Assembly (NCBI GenBank): GCA_964030785.1
Contig: OZ034968.1
Coordinates: forward strand, 49,065,230-49,129,229
Length of the DNA: 64,000 nt
Reading direction: 5' to 3'
From: Siderastrea siderea
Taxonomy: Eukaryota > Cnidaria > Anthozoa > Scleractinia > Rhizangiidae
The translations under genes were made by a program, and so were the position numbers. The notes below the pieces were generated by a model. That model made no database searches. It was not told the origin of the DNA and was given only the letters and a program-made list of their open reading frames with translations. Of the stretch, positions 34,357 to 45,860 are shown piece by piece. Within the stretch, counting starts at the first letter, position 1. Every line of letters begins with the position of its first letter.

Positions 34357-34948
34357 CCCATTGACGCCCAATGCGCCTTAGGATGAGCAGGTGTCTTGTT
34401 CCACTTGTGACATCATCAGTTTAAGTGACCCTGAAAAGCTTTGATAGTCAGTCGATGCAATGCAAAAAGATCTTGTAAATGATGCCTGAATGACAATGTT
34501 TGGATCAAGTAAACCTGAGTAACAGCTAGAAAACCACGGAACTTTTTCCTCAAAAACACAAAAAAATCGTGGCCCTCCCACCGACTGCTACTTTTGGCCA
34601 ACTCTTTCCTTTCAAACGAGCTTTGAGGCCAAACTTTTCTCATCACCAGAAACCGTGGCTGTATGGCTAACTCGACAGCAAAAAGCGAAAATCGAAATGA
34701 GAACGAAAGCAACGGGCTTGTGTGCTAAATCTCGAAGAGCCGTAGACAGGGAGTTTTCGCATAAATTGTGCGCATGCCTAAACTCAGAATGCTAGAAAAC
34801 GTCCTGAAACCGAAAGAAACGGCAACTGTTCATGCTAGAAAGCACTTTTCGCGAGGATTTAGATGAAATTGGATCAAACAGGGCTAAAAAAGGCCATTTC
34901 CTGCTTAAAAGTACCATTTTTTCAAAGCTTGCCGCCGGTGTTAATGGG
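34357..34948. mobile_element. piggyBac-like MITE
   Basis: Left edge TTAA then CCCATTGACGCC; right edge GGTGTTAATGGG then TTAG. The inverted ends agree at 10 of 12 positions and begin with CCC. They sit on a TTAA target whose right copy has one change. 592 bp, non-coding. It splits the minisatellite. Confidence 0.75.
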
Positions 34949-35302
34949 TTAGGCGAAAAAAAGATAACGACGGTTTTGAGACGTTCCAAGCGTACCAAGA
35001 GAATTGAGGGTAACAATGGAATTGACCCTTACTAACATACTGAGGGAATTGAAGCTAAGGGAACTGAAGATATAACAACAGACTTTCAGACGTATTGATG
35101 TCTTAAGCATTGTCGCATTGTCTTGAATTGCCTTAAGTACGTTAGTACAGCATTTGTCACGTCATCTTCAAATCCCTCGGTACATTCAATAGGTTAGTAT
35201 AGCACTGGAAATGTTGTCTTTAATTCCCTTTAGTTAGTGCATTCAGTATGTGAGAATGGCACTAGTTGCATTATCTTCAATCCCATTAGTACATTCAGTA
35301 CC

Positions 35303-35965
35303 AGGGGGAAGGGGACTCCCTTATATGGGCTACATAGGTTCATGCTGCTGGACAGGGTATGCTTTTGGAACATTTAAGTCTGGAACAGGGTATAACAAAA
35401 TGCCATTTACTGGTCTGGAACAGGGCATCATTTTCCTGGAAATCAGCACACGTCTTGCTTAGACCTCAGTTTGTATCAATAAATAAAAGGAAATTACTTA
35501 ACACTCGTTAAAAGCTTCTGGTTTAATAAACAATATTGCTATCTGTCAGGTGATTACCCCCAGGGGTGATTACAAAACACCTCATAAGCTGGACGTTCCT
35601 TAACTGCCCTCTTTTAATGTGCTCTGTATGCCAATTTCATTAAAAGTTTTTATGTGACAATGGGCTGATGGTAGCAGTTATGATAGAGCTTTGCTCAAGC
35701 AGATCAATCTGAAATGTAGCACTTCATGCAAATTTTCCCCGTCATCTGTGTTCAATAAAAACTATATTGCTTATGGAAATGGTTTGGAAGAGCGTATCAA
35801 TTTACTGCATTTATTTAGTCTGGAACAGGGTATCTTTTTTCAGCATTTAGCCTGGAACAGGGTCACAAAATTAGAATTTCTCAGTCTGGTAGAGGGTAAG
35901 GGTCTTTGTTATGGCCCAGCGGCACACCCCCACTTTTTTTGGTGAGTACCCCCCTCCCCCCAGGA
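35303..35965. mobile_element. TIR element with CC(A/T)GGGGG ends
   Basis: Left end CCAGGGGGAAGGGGACTCCC; right end GAGTACCCCCCTCCCCCCAGG, its imperfect complement. About 660 bp. Internal phrases such as TCTGGAACAGGGTAT recur four to five times. The same phrase, complemented, is in the element at 18.7-19.2 kb, so the two may be one family. Confidence 0.65.
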
Positions 35966-36377
35966 TTCAGTACATCAGTGTGGCACTAGTCTTGTAATCA
36001 TTATCTTGATTTTCTTTAGTATGTCATTGTGTAAGTTAGTCTATCTCGATGGGATCACTACCTCACCGTAGTGGGGTGGTTTGTGTGACTCTACGACCCC
36101 TAGAGCTATGTCAGCTGGAGTATTATACTCCTGGTAGGGCCACCCATGTCGAACAGGTCGAAGGGTAGAGACCAGAAAAGGAGTGATCCCCTGGCCCTCC
36201 AGGTTAGGGGTTGGGCAGTGGGCTAACAACCCGCTCCCATAAAACCTGCTCTAGCGTTGCCACTGCACCCTACTGTGGGGAAACAGAGGTGCTAGGCAAA
36301 GAATGATGCTTGAACGACCGATGAAATTGCTGTTGCCAAAAGCGTTTTTCAAGATTGGGCAGTGAAACATAAGGACA

Positions 36378-36785
36378 ATGCTCAAGATGGGCAATTGTGC
36401 CCAGGTGACTAAGGAGAAGCAGGGGTATGGTATCAGCATTCTGGGCGTGAGTAAAATGAGATGGAACTCCTGTGGGAAGACAATGACGGCCACAGGAGAA
36501 ATTATGCTGTACTCTGAAATGGATGAAGGTGAAAACCACGAAAGAAGAGTTGGCTTAATCCTGTCCAAAGATGCCACACAAAGTCTCCTAGAATGGGAAC
36601 CGGTGTCTGAGAGGAACATCAGGGCCAGGGCGAACTCAAGGTGGCAGCAGGTCACCATCATACAATGTTATGCACCGACAAATGAGGCAATGGAGAAGGA
36701 GAAGGGTGACTTCTATAAGCAGTTGCAGGCGGTGATGGAACAAGTGCAGAGATGTGACGATTGTCATGGGAGACGCGAATGCTAA
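36378..36785 (+). pseudogene. LINE endonuclease domain remnant
   Basis: Readable motifs: ILGVSKMRWNSCGKTMTATG, RRVGLILSKDAT and VTIIQCYAPTNEAMEKEK. The last is the APE-type endonuclease block Q-x-Y-A-P-T-N. The first half with the N and E catalytic blocks is missing. This nuclease nicks target DNA for target-primed reverse transcription. The frame ends at a frameshift near 36780. The following 500 bp, with a G run at 37009-37020, is not cleanly readable. Confidence 0.7.
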
Positions 36786-37327
36786 GGTTGGGACAGCCAA
36801 TGCCGGTAGAGAGGAGGTTATGGGTAGACACAGAGCAAGGGCTGAGAGGAATGAAAACGGTGAGAAGTGGGCTGTCAAAAAGAAGTGGATCAGTAAGGAG
36901 ACCTGGGAGACAACTGAGCAATGAAAGGAGGCGAAAAATGCGGTGAACATGACCAGGAGAAGAAATCAGAGGAGAGATACGAGTAGGAGGCACCAGGAGC
37001 TGAACAGGGGGGGGGGGGGGGTGAAGAGAAGCTGTAGGAGAGACAAGAGAGTGTATGTGGAGTCAATGGTGGAGAGAGCTCAGGAGGCTAGAGGGAGGAG
37101 TGATGTGTGGACTTTGTACAAGATTACCAGGAAGATGAGTGGGAGATTCCAGGGTATGTGTTAGCCAGTGAGAAATGAGGCAGGCATGTTGCTCAGGACA
37201 GCGGGGGGAGGAGATGCAGAGGTGGAGGGAGCACTCTTTGAAAGAGTGCTTAATCATAAGGAGCCGCCCAACCCGCCAGAGGTGCAGCCAGGCGACGAGC
37301 TGAACATCAGAACAGGTCACATCACAC

Positions 37328-38282
37328 ATGGTTGAGATCAACAGCACTATAAAGAAGTTAAAGAGTGGGAAGGCAGAAGACTGCAACAATATACCACCAG
37401 AGGCAATCAAGGCTGGAGGTGAGGTGTCAGAGGAGGTTCTTTTGGACCTCTGCAACCGGATATGGAGTGTTGGGCAGGTGCCGGAGGAATGGAAGAAAGG
37501 TCTGCTAATCAAGCTGCCAAAGAAAGGTGATCTGAGCTACTGTAAAAACTGGCATGGCATCATGCTGCTGAACATGGCAAGTAAGGTGTTTTGCAGAGTG
37601 ATCTTGGAGCGCATCAAGACGGCACTGGATGAGAAGTTGAGAGAGGAGCAGGTGGGGTTTCGAGCTGGTCAGAGTTGTACGGACCAGATAAGCAACACTG
37701 AGGAACATTGTGGAACAGAGTATCGAGTGGCAGTTCTCCTTGTACATAGATTTCGAAAAGGCCTTTGATAGAATCAACAGACAGGTGTTGTGGAGGCTGT
37801 TGTGGCATTATGGGATACCCGTGAAGATAGTCACCATCATCAGAGCTCTCTGTGAGGGTCTCTTCGCACAGGTGGTGCATAATGGACAGACGACCGAGCC
37901 ATTGAGCATGACTACTGGGGTCAGACAAGGCTGCCTGCTATCGCCGTTGCTGTTTCTGGTCACCCTGGATTGGGTGACGAAGACGGCTTTTGCCACGAGG
38001 CATGGTATCCAGTGTTCCTTCATGACATCCTTAGAAGATCTTGACTTTGCTGATGATCTGGCCCTACTGTCACACAGAATACAGGACATGAGGGACAAGA
38101 CACGGGCTTTGGAGGAACAGGGTGCACAGGTGGGCCTAAAGATCAATGCTGCCAAGACAAAGCTGATGCTTATGGGTACCAAACGTGGTGATGGTGTTTT
38201 GATCGGAGGGGAGCAGATAGAGGAGGTGGATGAGTTCATGTACCTCGAGTATTCTGAGCAAGAAGGGAGGAACGTGGTGTGA
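37328..38282 (+). pseudogene. LINE reverse transcriptase domain remnant
   Basis: Two frames, 37328-37690 and 37710-38282, joined by one frameshift near 37700. Motifs in order: KKLKSGKAEDCNNIPPEAIK, GFRAGQSCTDQI, LYIDFEKAFDRINRQVLW (first Asp), TGVRQGCLLSPLLF, LEDLDFADDLALLSH (catalytic Asp-Asp) and KINAAKTKLM. It breaks off at about 38285, before the usual C-terminal zinc knuckle. Confidence 0.8.
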
Positions 38283-38623
38283 GGCAAAAGATACTGCTCA
38301 AACGGTGCCCATATGGTGAGATGGCGAGCACTAGCAGAGGACCTATGTTTCATCAGGAACAAAGAGGAATATGTAAGGAAGTGTAACTTAATATGGCTTG
38401 AGTCATGTAATTGCTTCAGTGCATTAACAAGTACATGTAAGTCTCAATTCTTGAAGTTCTTAATTCTCTTACTGTGTTACTACAATAGTAAGGCATTACA
38501 CTTGTTATCTTCCAGTTTCCAAGTACCCGTACATAGGTGTGGCACTTGCTTAATAGTGTCCAATTCCATTAGGAAGTTTTAAAATAGATCTCAAATCATG
38601 TTATCTTTTGTTACTTAAAACTG

Positions 38624-39840
38624 TAAATGGTTTGAACCCAGGAGTCATATCATAATTCGGTAAATTGTGATCGTCCGGGTGAGTGTAGTCCTGAGAAGGA
38701 CTGCTTGAGGTGACATTGACTGACGTTTCGACAACCTGAGCGGAAGTCATCATCAGAGTCAAGTGAACTGTGAATCGTCAGTAGATGTTATAAGTCTCTG
38801 GTCATTGTCCTGATTGGTCGACGATCTCGTGATGTTATTGGTCGTCTGTCAGTTAAGCCGTGATGTTATTGGCTGTGAAGACTGTTAAACGTGATTGGTG
38901 CGTTTCAATCCGTCTTTTGTTAGTCAAATGTCCGTTGGTCTATTGTTAGTCAAATAAGTCGGTTTGTCTATTGTTTGTTTGTCTTGTTATTGTCGGCAAT
39001 CAGTCGTTTCTAAGGTGCAGGTAGCTGTTGGCAACGGTTCAGTGGTGTTTGTTCTAAGTTAGTAAACCAGCTTTCCAGAATGATTTGATAGTAGGCCGTA
39101 CTGTAGGTAACGCATTCAGCAGAGTCCCAGTCAATTCTGTGGTTTGTTTTTAAATGGTGCTCAGCAATGTGATTGTTGATATCACCATTTCTAGTCGCTC
39201 GTTTGTGTTCAGTCAGTCGGACGTTCAGATTTCTGCCGGTCTCACCAATATAAGTGGCCTGGCAGTCGCAGCATTTGATTTTATAAACTGCTCCCCGTCT
39301 CTCGCTCGGTTCGTCTTTAATGTTCGTCAGTAGCTGTCGTAAAGTAGTGATAGGTTTGTGAGCAACGCGGATGTTGTAGGGTCGTAGGATTCGTGCGATA
39401 GTTTCAGAGCACCATTTAAAAACAAACCACAGAATCGCCTTTCAAAAGAAAGCAAAAACGTACAAGAAAATATTACTGTTCGTTACAGAATATCGCCCTT
39501 CTGTGACTAATCTTACAATTGAGAAAAAGGCATCTCATAGATTATCAACCATTCCTTAGACAAATATTTAAAGACATACTCGTAGGAGCTAAACTCTGAA
39601 GGTCAAAGATAAACAGTCTTCACAGCCAATAACATCACGGCTTAACTGACAGACGACCAATAACATCACGAGATCATCGACCAATCAGGACAACGACCAG
39701 AGACTTATAACATCTACTGACGATTCACAGTTCACTTGACTCTGATGATGACTTCCGCTCAGGTTGTTGAAACGTCAGTCAATGTCACCTCAAACAGTCC
39801 TTCTCAGGACTACACTCACCCGGACGATCACAATTTTCTT
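38624..39840 (-). mobile_element. Penelope-like element, inverted dimer with captured segment
   Basis: The minus-strand part, 38650 to about 39413, includes a GIY-YIG remnant (KIKCCDCQATYIGETGRN at about 39225-39290). The plus-strand part starts with about 25 bp of element at 39413-39437. It then has a foreign block at 39438-39610 and resumes as element 3' end at 39611-39835. Both ends carry GTGATCGTCCGGGTGAGTG or its complement. The left flank 38624-38650 (TTTGAACCCAGGAGTCATAT) is also found next to the copy ending at 54285. Confidence 0.75.
39438..39610 (+). repeat. 173 bp block almost identical to 45943-46115
   Basis: From CCTTTCAAAAGAAAGCAAAA to GGTCAAAGATAAACA. I count a single difference from the copy at 45.9 kb (ATCGCCC versus ATTGCCC). 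At 45.9 kb it continues an older Penelope-type coding remnant. Here it replaces internal Penelope sequence. Confidence 0.8.
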
Positions 39841-39934
39841 TTCTTACTTAGTTAATATATTAGTATGCTAGTACTGCACTTCTCTTATAATCTTCAATTC
39901 TCTTAGAACATGTAGGTTTGAAGTTCCTTGTTAA

Positions 39935-41337
39935 CCGGTTGTCGCCATATGGCGACCGCTGGTTGATAAAATGGACACGGTTTTTTTTTCTGCGTCAGTT
40001 GGCTTAACATACGAACAAAGTGCTGTAAAGCTTGTGGTACGGGTTCTCAAGAGCGGTACTATCTTATGTAAGATGCATGCGCATATTAGTCTGCTGAACG
40101 TTACCTTCGTGTGTTCTTGTCTTTTAATTTACAGTTTTTAAGATAAGAATGGCGAAGGGTTGTTAAGCATGGGTTTCAGTATTTGTCTTGTATAACACAT
40201 GGGCAACTGAGTAAAGCAGCTAATAGGATTGAATGCAAAATTGGCTGTGTTGTCTGATCTAGTTGGTGGTTATGGTGAAAATTCTTTTAGCGCAGGAGTT
40301 TTGTTATGGGGATTGACATTTTGAGGGATGTAAAAATGTGGGAGTGGAAGGGTTTGTGAATGTGAGGAGCATATCACGCTTCTGTGAATGTGATTTGCTT
40401 TGAAAGTTACGTTTTGTATAGCAGCGGTGCAATATTATGCTGCGTGAGAGGCAGTTTCCCTTAACGTTTTATGGGGGAGCAGTTTCCAAAGTGGATTGCA
40501 AGTTTTCTGATTGGGTAACCTGTATTTTGCAGAGGAGAGAAACAACAGCTGTGTTCTTATTAGCACAGTAAGGAATGGTGGCTTAGGAAGAGAAGGGATT
40601 GGCACTAGTATAATGATGCAATAAGTGGATTGCACCATCGATACATCACAGTTCTTGAGGAGGGAGAGAGATGAGTGTTTACTTGACGCGAGAAGCTGAT
40701 TTTAATTGCATAAAGACGAAGGAATCGGTCATTAATAAGGAGATCAATTAATAAGGTAGCCGTTATGAGTCTTTAAGTTAGAAAATAACTGAATATTATC
40801 AAGCGATGCATGTGGTTTGCATGTGGTGCTGGTTGGTTTGAGGTAATTTTGTGCGTAGTCTGGCACATAGCCATTCCGAGTCAACTTGTTTACTTTGCAT
40901 GGGGATTCCCGGGTTAGCAAACTGGACTTAAACATCACGTCCTGAGATATGCCTTAATGTGCCCCAGACTCTGACGATCTGCTTGAGCTCGTGTTTATCA
41001 AGCGTTATATTTTGATTCTACTGCTATGTTCGCTGTTTCTATTCACGGCGTACTGAGGCACAGCAGTAAATATTTCGTCATCCCTTTGTAGGCATCCTCA
41101 GTTGTGGGCAAATGTATACCGACATTCAACGTTTGAGTGAATTTGTGTTTTTCAGCAGAAATAAAAGCGATAAGAAAGATAACCTGAGTCATCAGAGTTT
41201 AAACATTATGTCATCCAGTAACGCTATAGTCAAAATAGTGTTTCACACAATCTACTTTTCAGCAAGCCAGTTCTTATAAACACAGGATTGTACTAACATT
41301 TGTGAAACCTAGGGGTGGGGAGGGTCAGAAAGGCCGG
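39935..41337. other. TTAA-bounded 1.4 kb segment, possible DNA element
   Basis: TTAACCGG at 39931 and CCGGTTAA at 41334-41341 are inverted. The inverted ends are very short. Next to the left end is a perfect 16 bp palindrome GTCGCCATATGGCGAC (39941-39956). No coding capacity is recognised. The boundaries could be coincidence. Confidence 0.35.
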
Positions 41338-41379
41338 TTAAAATGCCCATTGGGCTTTCTTGTTTAATCTTCAAATGGC

Positions 41380-41510
41380 GCTTGTTCGGTCTCTATTGGG
41401 AAAAATAATATTGGTCAAGCTCTTTTTTTGCACGTTTATGGACCGAGCCGAACTTGCAAAAAGAACAAGACCAATATTTTTCCCAATATGGACTAAACAA
41501 GCTGGTTCAA
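41380..41510. repeat. Inverted repeat hairpin
   Basis: TATTGGGAAAAATAATATTGG (41394-41413) is complementary to CCAATATTTTTCCCAATA (about 41472-41490). Looser pairing runs outward (CTTGTTCGG / CTAAACAAG). Confidence 0.6.
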
Positions 41511-41879
41511 TAGAGGATTTACTATTATAGCTCTTTACAAATTTGTGAACAGCAAGGCTTACATGTATTCCTATTAGTAAGCGCATGCTACAAAGACAAA
41601 AGAAGGGATTTTCATAATGTCACTTTTGCAGAGATTTTTGCAAAAATTATAGGCAAGAAAGCAAGAACAAGGTTTTGACTTCATACAAAACTGTACTCTC
41701 TTCAAAATTTTTTTTCAAAACACGATTTAGTGAGATCTTTTCATGAGCAGTCCATCTTAGCGGTCCATATAGAAAAATTTGGACCACTCAGGGAACCAAT
41801 CAGGAAGTTCCTTCTCAGCCCAGACCAGTTGCCCAGTTCAGCCATATGACGAGGAACCATTAGTGCCATAGGGCTGTAG

Positions 41880-41990
41880 TATCCTACTTGTAAACATAGT
41901 GTCGCAATTTGAATTACTCAACAATTGCACTGAAATTGTAGTGCCACAGTGCTGTAGAGCCGCAGTAACATACATTCACACACATTTTGA
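41880..41990 (+). repeat. Repeat shared, inverted, with 33685-33775
   Basis: Partner of the 33.7 kb repeat; contains TGAAATTGTAGTGCCACAG and TGTAGAGCC. Confidence 0.55.
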
Positions 41991-42164
41991 ATTAGCTTGG
42001 AGAGAAAAGCAAAGGACATAGTTGGTGTATAACAAAGGGGAAGACTGAGATGTAGAGTGGTTACCATGGCAGCAGCCCAACAGAGGGCACAAAGATCCAT
42101 ACAAATCATTACTAAAGACATAATAACTATTATTAGTTTATTTTAAAAGCACTACTAACTATAC

Positions 42165-42224
42165 CTCCAGTGATTTAAACTTTGCAGTCATTTCTGTGAG
42201 CTGCCTTGCCTGCAGTCTGGAAAC
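42165..42224 (-). CDS. CEP83: CEP83-like exon 3 of those seen
   Basis: 60 nt, phase 0 at both ends, with acceptor AATAATTCTAG and donor GTATAG. It reads VSRLQARQLTEMTAKFKSLE. The vertebrate CEP83 stretch RIQVRQLAEMQATVRSLE (from memory) aligns without gaps to RLQARQLTEMTAKFKSLE. Eleven of 18 residues are identical, including RQL, EM and SLE. This is the best single clue to the gene's identity. It follows the exon at 61138-61221 after an 18.9 kb intron and precedes 29979-30050. The order along the minus strand matches the order in the protein. Confidence 0.7.
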
Positions 42225-42735
42225 CTAGAATTATTCATGATGATCATACAATGCAACTTAGTTTCCTATTTTTTTACAACCCCTATTCATTAACTTTATT
42301 ACAGACTGAACAAAGTGCGGGAAGTATCTACACTGTAGTGGTCACACAATATTGCAAATTAATATATATATATGTAACGCGAATTTCATATAATAAAAAA
42401 TTTCATATAATAAACGTTGTAGAATCCTATATTTGCTACATTTCACATGTGAAAAAAGTGATATAGCTTTTTCACAGTCATGTGAAAATATAACCAATAA
42501 GTATCTAGAGTGGAACCAGCCAACCAATCAGCTCAAATGGATACCAAGGTGGTTCAGAAAACAGCCGTGGGTTTGCCTAGTTTGTTTCTTCAGTCAAAAT
42601 ATGTGTGGATTATACATACAGTGCCATATGTCGCCCAGTTTTCGTACACTTTAGGTTGTAATCGATCACTAATATCTTTTTGTCTGTAAGATGAAAATTT
42701 CTGAGATTTCTTTTAGAGATAGCCCATTTACTTAC

Positions 42736-42907
42736 CTTTAATATGTACAAAGATTTGCCACTTGATCGAGGTATCTTCAAAATTACGCCATTTTTCCAAA
42801 GCTCGTAAGATGCCCAGTCTACGTACACCTGGCCAAGTTTTTGAACATCCACAAAACAAGATTTTTCACGAAAACACTCGATGCAAACTGATGTGTCAGC
42901 CACCCTT
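42736..42907 (-). CDS. Candidate exon of unknown Cys-containing protein (second)
   Basis: 172 nt open, acceptor CATGCAG and donor GTAAGT. Reading includes RVADTSVCIECFREKSC and LGQVYVDWASYELWKNG. The leading base completes the split codon left by 43868-43934, so the phases agree. It lies inside the GCCCAGTTTTCGTAC element. It also lies between two CEP83 exons that are adjacent in the protein, so it is not part of CEP83. I recognise no family. Confidence 0.3.
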
Positions 42908-43867
42908 CTGCATGCTTATCATGTTTTCTCTTCAATTTGTGAATAGAAATCGGCTTAGCGACCAATGTTTGGTGTAAAAAGCCAATGGTTAATTGGGGGT
43001 GGATGTTCAGTCGATCCTGCAGTGTTGATTTTTTAGTCCCTCATTTTTGGGTGGATTTTTTACGCTCAATCCACTGTCTCGTACGTCATTTCCTGCCTTG
43101 CAAAGGTAGTTAACCGATTACTATTCTGCGTATTACAGCTGTCAAGAAAAGGCCTCCAAAAGATTCGACATTTTACTTCCATTTCCACTTACGCCTTCAA
43201 AATAGCAAACGTTTTACTTCCGTTTCCGCTTACACTTGCTTTTGTTAGCTGGTTTTGTCAACGTTTATTAAAATCGCAACTGAGTGAAAAAATCAGTAAG
43301 ACTGGTAAAGTAAAGATATTTTAAGGTGTATGTCAACATTCTATGCATACACCTCTACCTCAGTTTATTATATTCACGTTTTAGATTGTTTGCGTGGGAT
43401 TAAGTTTAGTAAATATTCGTGACCTTTGCATGACCTGGATGTAAAGCATCGCTGTAATTTTGTTGTTGCCACAACAAATACATACACTGTATGGTGTACC
43501 ATACTTCGCAAGGGTTGTTGTTTTATCTTTGCTACACTTGCAACTTACTAGTTTTCGAACAGTAAAGCTTAAAATTCCGTTCTTTATAAGTTATTTAAAA
43601 ATAGGTTTTGAGAAAGGGGCAGCTAAGTGTACGAAAACTGGCACAGTAGGTGGAAATGTATACGAAGACTTTCCCAGCTAAAATTCAGGAGCAGTTAAAT
43701 TTAAGCCAGCATTGAAAGTTCTCCTGTTCACTTTCACCTTTCATCTCTCCAAAAATCATGAAGTTCCCTACAAAATTACCTGCAAAACGGGCTATTTGTT
43801 TTTCTACGATACCTTTACTGAGTGTGCAGTGAAAAGTGCAAATATCAGCCGCTAAACTTTTACTCAC

Positions 43868-43934
43868 CTGGAAAGAAATTGTCCACACTGACCTGCTTCT
43901 TCATCAAAAAGCCCGCAAAACTGGCAATTTATAG
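43868..43934 (-). CDS. Candidate exon of unknown Cys-containing protein (first)
   Basis: 67 nt, acceptor ATTTCAG and donor GTGAGT. It reads INCQFCGLFDEEAGQCGQFLS and leaves two bases. The C-x2-C-x9-C arrangement resembles the start of a zinc finger. GCAAAAC-G/T-GGC-like motifs recur nearby (43780, 43915, 44388), so a repetitive origin is possible. Confidence 0.25.
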
Positions 43935-44045
43935 CTGAAATGTTCCCATTAATATTTTTGGAATTCTTCGGTTGACAAAGAATTGAACAAGCAATGAAAA
44001 TATAAATCAAAGAAAGGTTTTTTTGTACGAAAACTGGGCAACATA

Positions 44046-45860
44046 TTGTAATTCAGATACCTTGTCTAAAGCTCACCTAATTCTCATGCTAACATACAGA
44101 GCACTACCACAGTGGCCTATATAAATCAGTGGTTATATTGGTGAACCTTTGAGAAAATGAGGTCATCTATCTTAACAAAACAATTTAAGAGCACCTCCCC
44201 TGTAACTATCAGGAATCCAGCGACAGGACCAAAATTTCATTCTTTTTATTTTACCAAAAGAACCCTTTTAGTGACCTATTTTGCGCTCACCTCCCCACTG
44301 ATACAGTACCACAGTTTCTTTAGAAACTAACCCCCTTCTTTCTTTTAGCTAGTCTGAATTTAGTTCTTATCGATGGCCCGCAAAAACTGCGCTTTCGACA
44401 GCCATTTTTTTTCTGTTTTGGCGTACAACTCATTTACGGTGGCAACAGTTGCTTTTTATTACTCCAAGACAACAAAGTTTTATAAAATAAAGAACATGCA
44501 TAAAGCCAAGAAAGGAACTGAAAACAGATTTTCTCATATTTATATATTGTAAGTAGATACATTAGCATAAACTTATGAAATCCATCTCAATACAACCACC
44601 TGTCAAGAAATCATACCAAGAGCAAAGAACATCCACTTAATATGAAACTTCTCTTAGTCATCCACTTCTTCTTTTCTACGTAAGTCTCGTAGAGACAAAG
44701 TAATGGGGGCGATCAGAGAATGGAATGTGTAAACCATTCTTCGCAGGTAGACATAATTATGGTATTTGCTATTTTCTTCCGTTAGCAGTATACAATAGTC
44801 ACTGATTAATACAACAGGAACATGTTTATGCTGGAAGTAAGTCAATATTAGAACAATAGGGAGCAAAACAATGTTTTGAGCGTAAGAGAGGGAGAATTTA
44901 AGAGCAAAAAATGTCACATTTTTCTTTCTGAGCATGTGAAGCATTCGAACATTTTTAGGCGCGAGTGGTATGCAAGGTTTTCAAATACTCTTGGAGATTA
45001 TGTAAGTCTTCAAATTGTTGTAAGACAACACATTTGAAAAGAAAGATGATATTGCTGCCACTGGAGTAATATGTTAATTAAAGAGGAGTTTTTTTTAAAC
45101 TGCTTTAGTTACCAATTTTCCATGTTTAGCATCGAATAAACATGATAAACATTGGTGGCATTTATTGTCTCATGGTTAATTTGAACTTGGTTTGTTCGAG
45201 GCTCAGTGTTTCAGGTGTTTTCAAAAAATGGAGAAATACGGTACTAAGGAAATGAGTAGATTGTTTTCCTTTGTGTTGAGATTAAAGTTGTTTGTTTGAC
45301 ATTGGGCCGACGAGTAACATGATTTCACCATACAAAGACAAACAGGCTTGGGAGAATCAGTATTAATTTTAATGATGGCGAGTAATCTGAAACTGGAACA
45401 ATTTAATTACAATTGCCTTGCTTTTGAACACAAGTTTATGGAAAAAAAAAAAGAAAAATGCAATCAAATTGTTCATTCACATACGTCCCAGCTTTGTCCG
45501 TTTTTTTGTCTTAAAACATAAACATCAGGAACATAAATCTGTGCAAAACCATAGCACGTTTTTTAAAAATAACAATTGGGTAAACACTGTGCTTTGTTTT
45601 GCGTGATTGCAGCTTACAAGGGTATGTCTCTCATCAGGCAGACCCATTCACTTAGAAAGTGCAACATATTTCAAATGCTTTTGTGATATCCATCAAACAT
45701 ACTTCAACATCAACAGTTAAGTTTTGTTGGCTATGTGATTCAGTTTTTGTTTTAGTTGCATTAATATAATGGCCATCTTAAGCTTGTGTTTGGTTACTAG
45801 AATTGGTAAGTCAAATTGTTAAAAAATGGGTGATGAACTTTCAGTTTTTTAATTCTGCCA
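44046..45860. other. Intron sequence, nothing recognised
   Basis: AT-rich. Only short frames without domains, and no element boundaries that I could establish. Confidence 0.4.

Larger units (their letters stand above)
36041..38390 (+). mobile_element. RTE-like non-LTR retrotransposon, degenerate
   Basis: About 340 bp of untranslated sequence precede an apurinic-type endonuclease remnant (36378-36785). An RT remnant follows (37328-38282). The 3' end is lost soon after the RT. Minisatellite units lie on both sides. I place it near the RTE clade by the endonuclease, with moderate confidence. Confidence 0.65.
33966..39915. repeat. Decayed 45-50 bp minisatellite broken by several elements
   Basis: Units of the type TTAGTACGTTAGTATGGCACT followed by TTATCTTCAATTCCC occur around several inserts. 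Positions are 33966-34010, 34190-34352, 34980-35300, 35965-36035, 38395-38580 and 39855-39915. Left of about 35085 the units are on the minus strand, right of it mostly on the plus strand. The array therefore contains an inversion. The inserts are a LINE tail, a piggyBac-like MITE, a G-run-ended element, an RTE-like LINE and a Penelope-like element. Confidence 0.6.
42625..44045. mobile_element. TIR-type element(s) with GCCCAGTTTTCGTAC ends
   Basis: GCCCAGTTTTCGTACA at 42635 and TGTACGAAAACTGGGC ending at 44041 are perfect inverted copies. Similarity runs outward into ATATGT. A third, inverted copy with one base missing lies at 43625-43640. It continues the left end further inward (CACTTTAG / CTAAGTG). 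This may therefore be two nested or overlapping units: 42625-43640, and one ending at 44041. Confidence 0.5.

Noticed and set aside
36041..36661. Several minus-strand frames over the LINE endonuclease region
   Set aside because: They are antisense to the readable endonuclease motifs and have no domain of their own.
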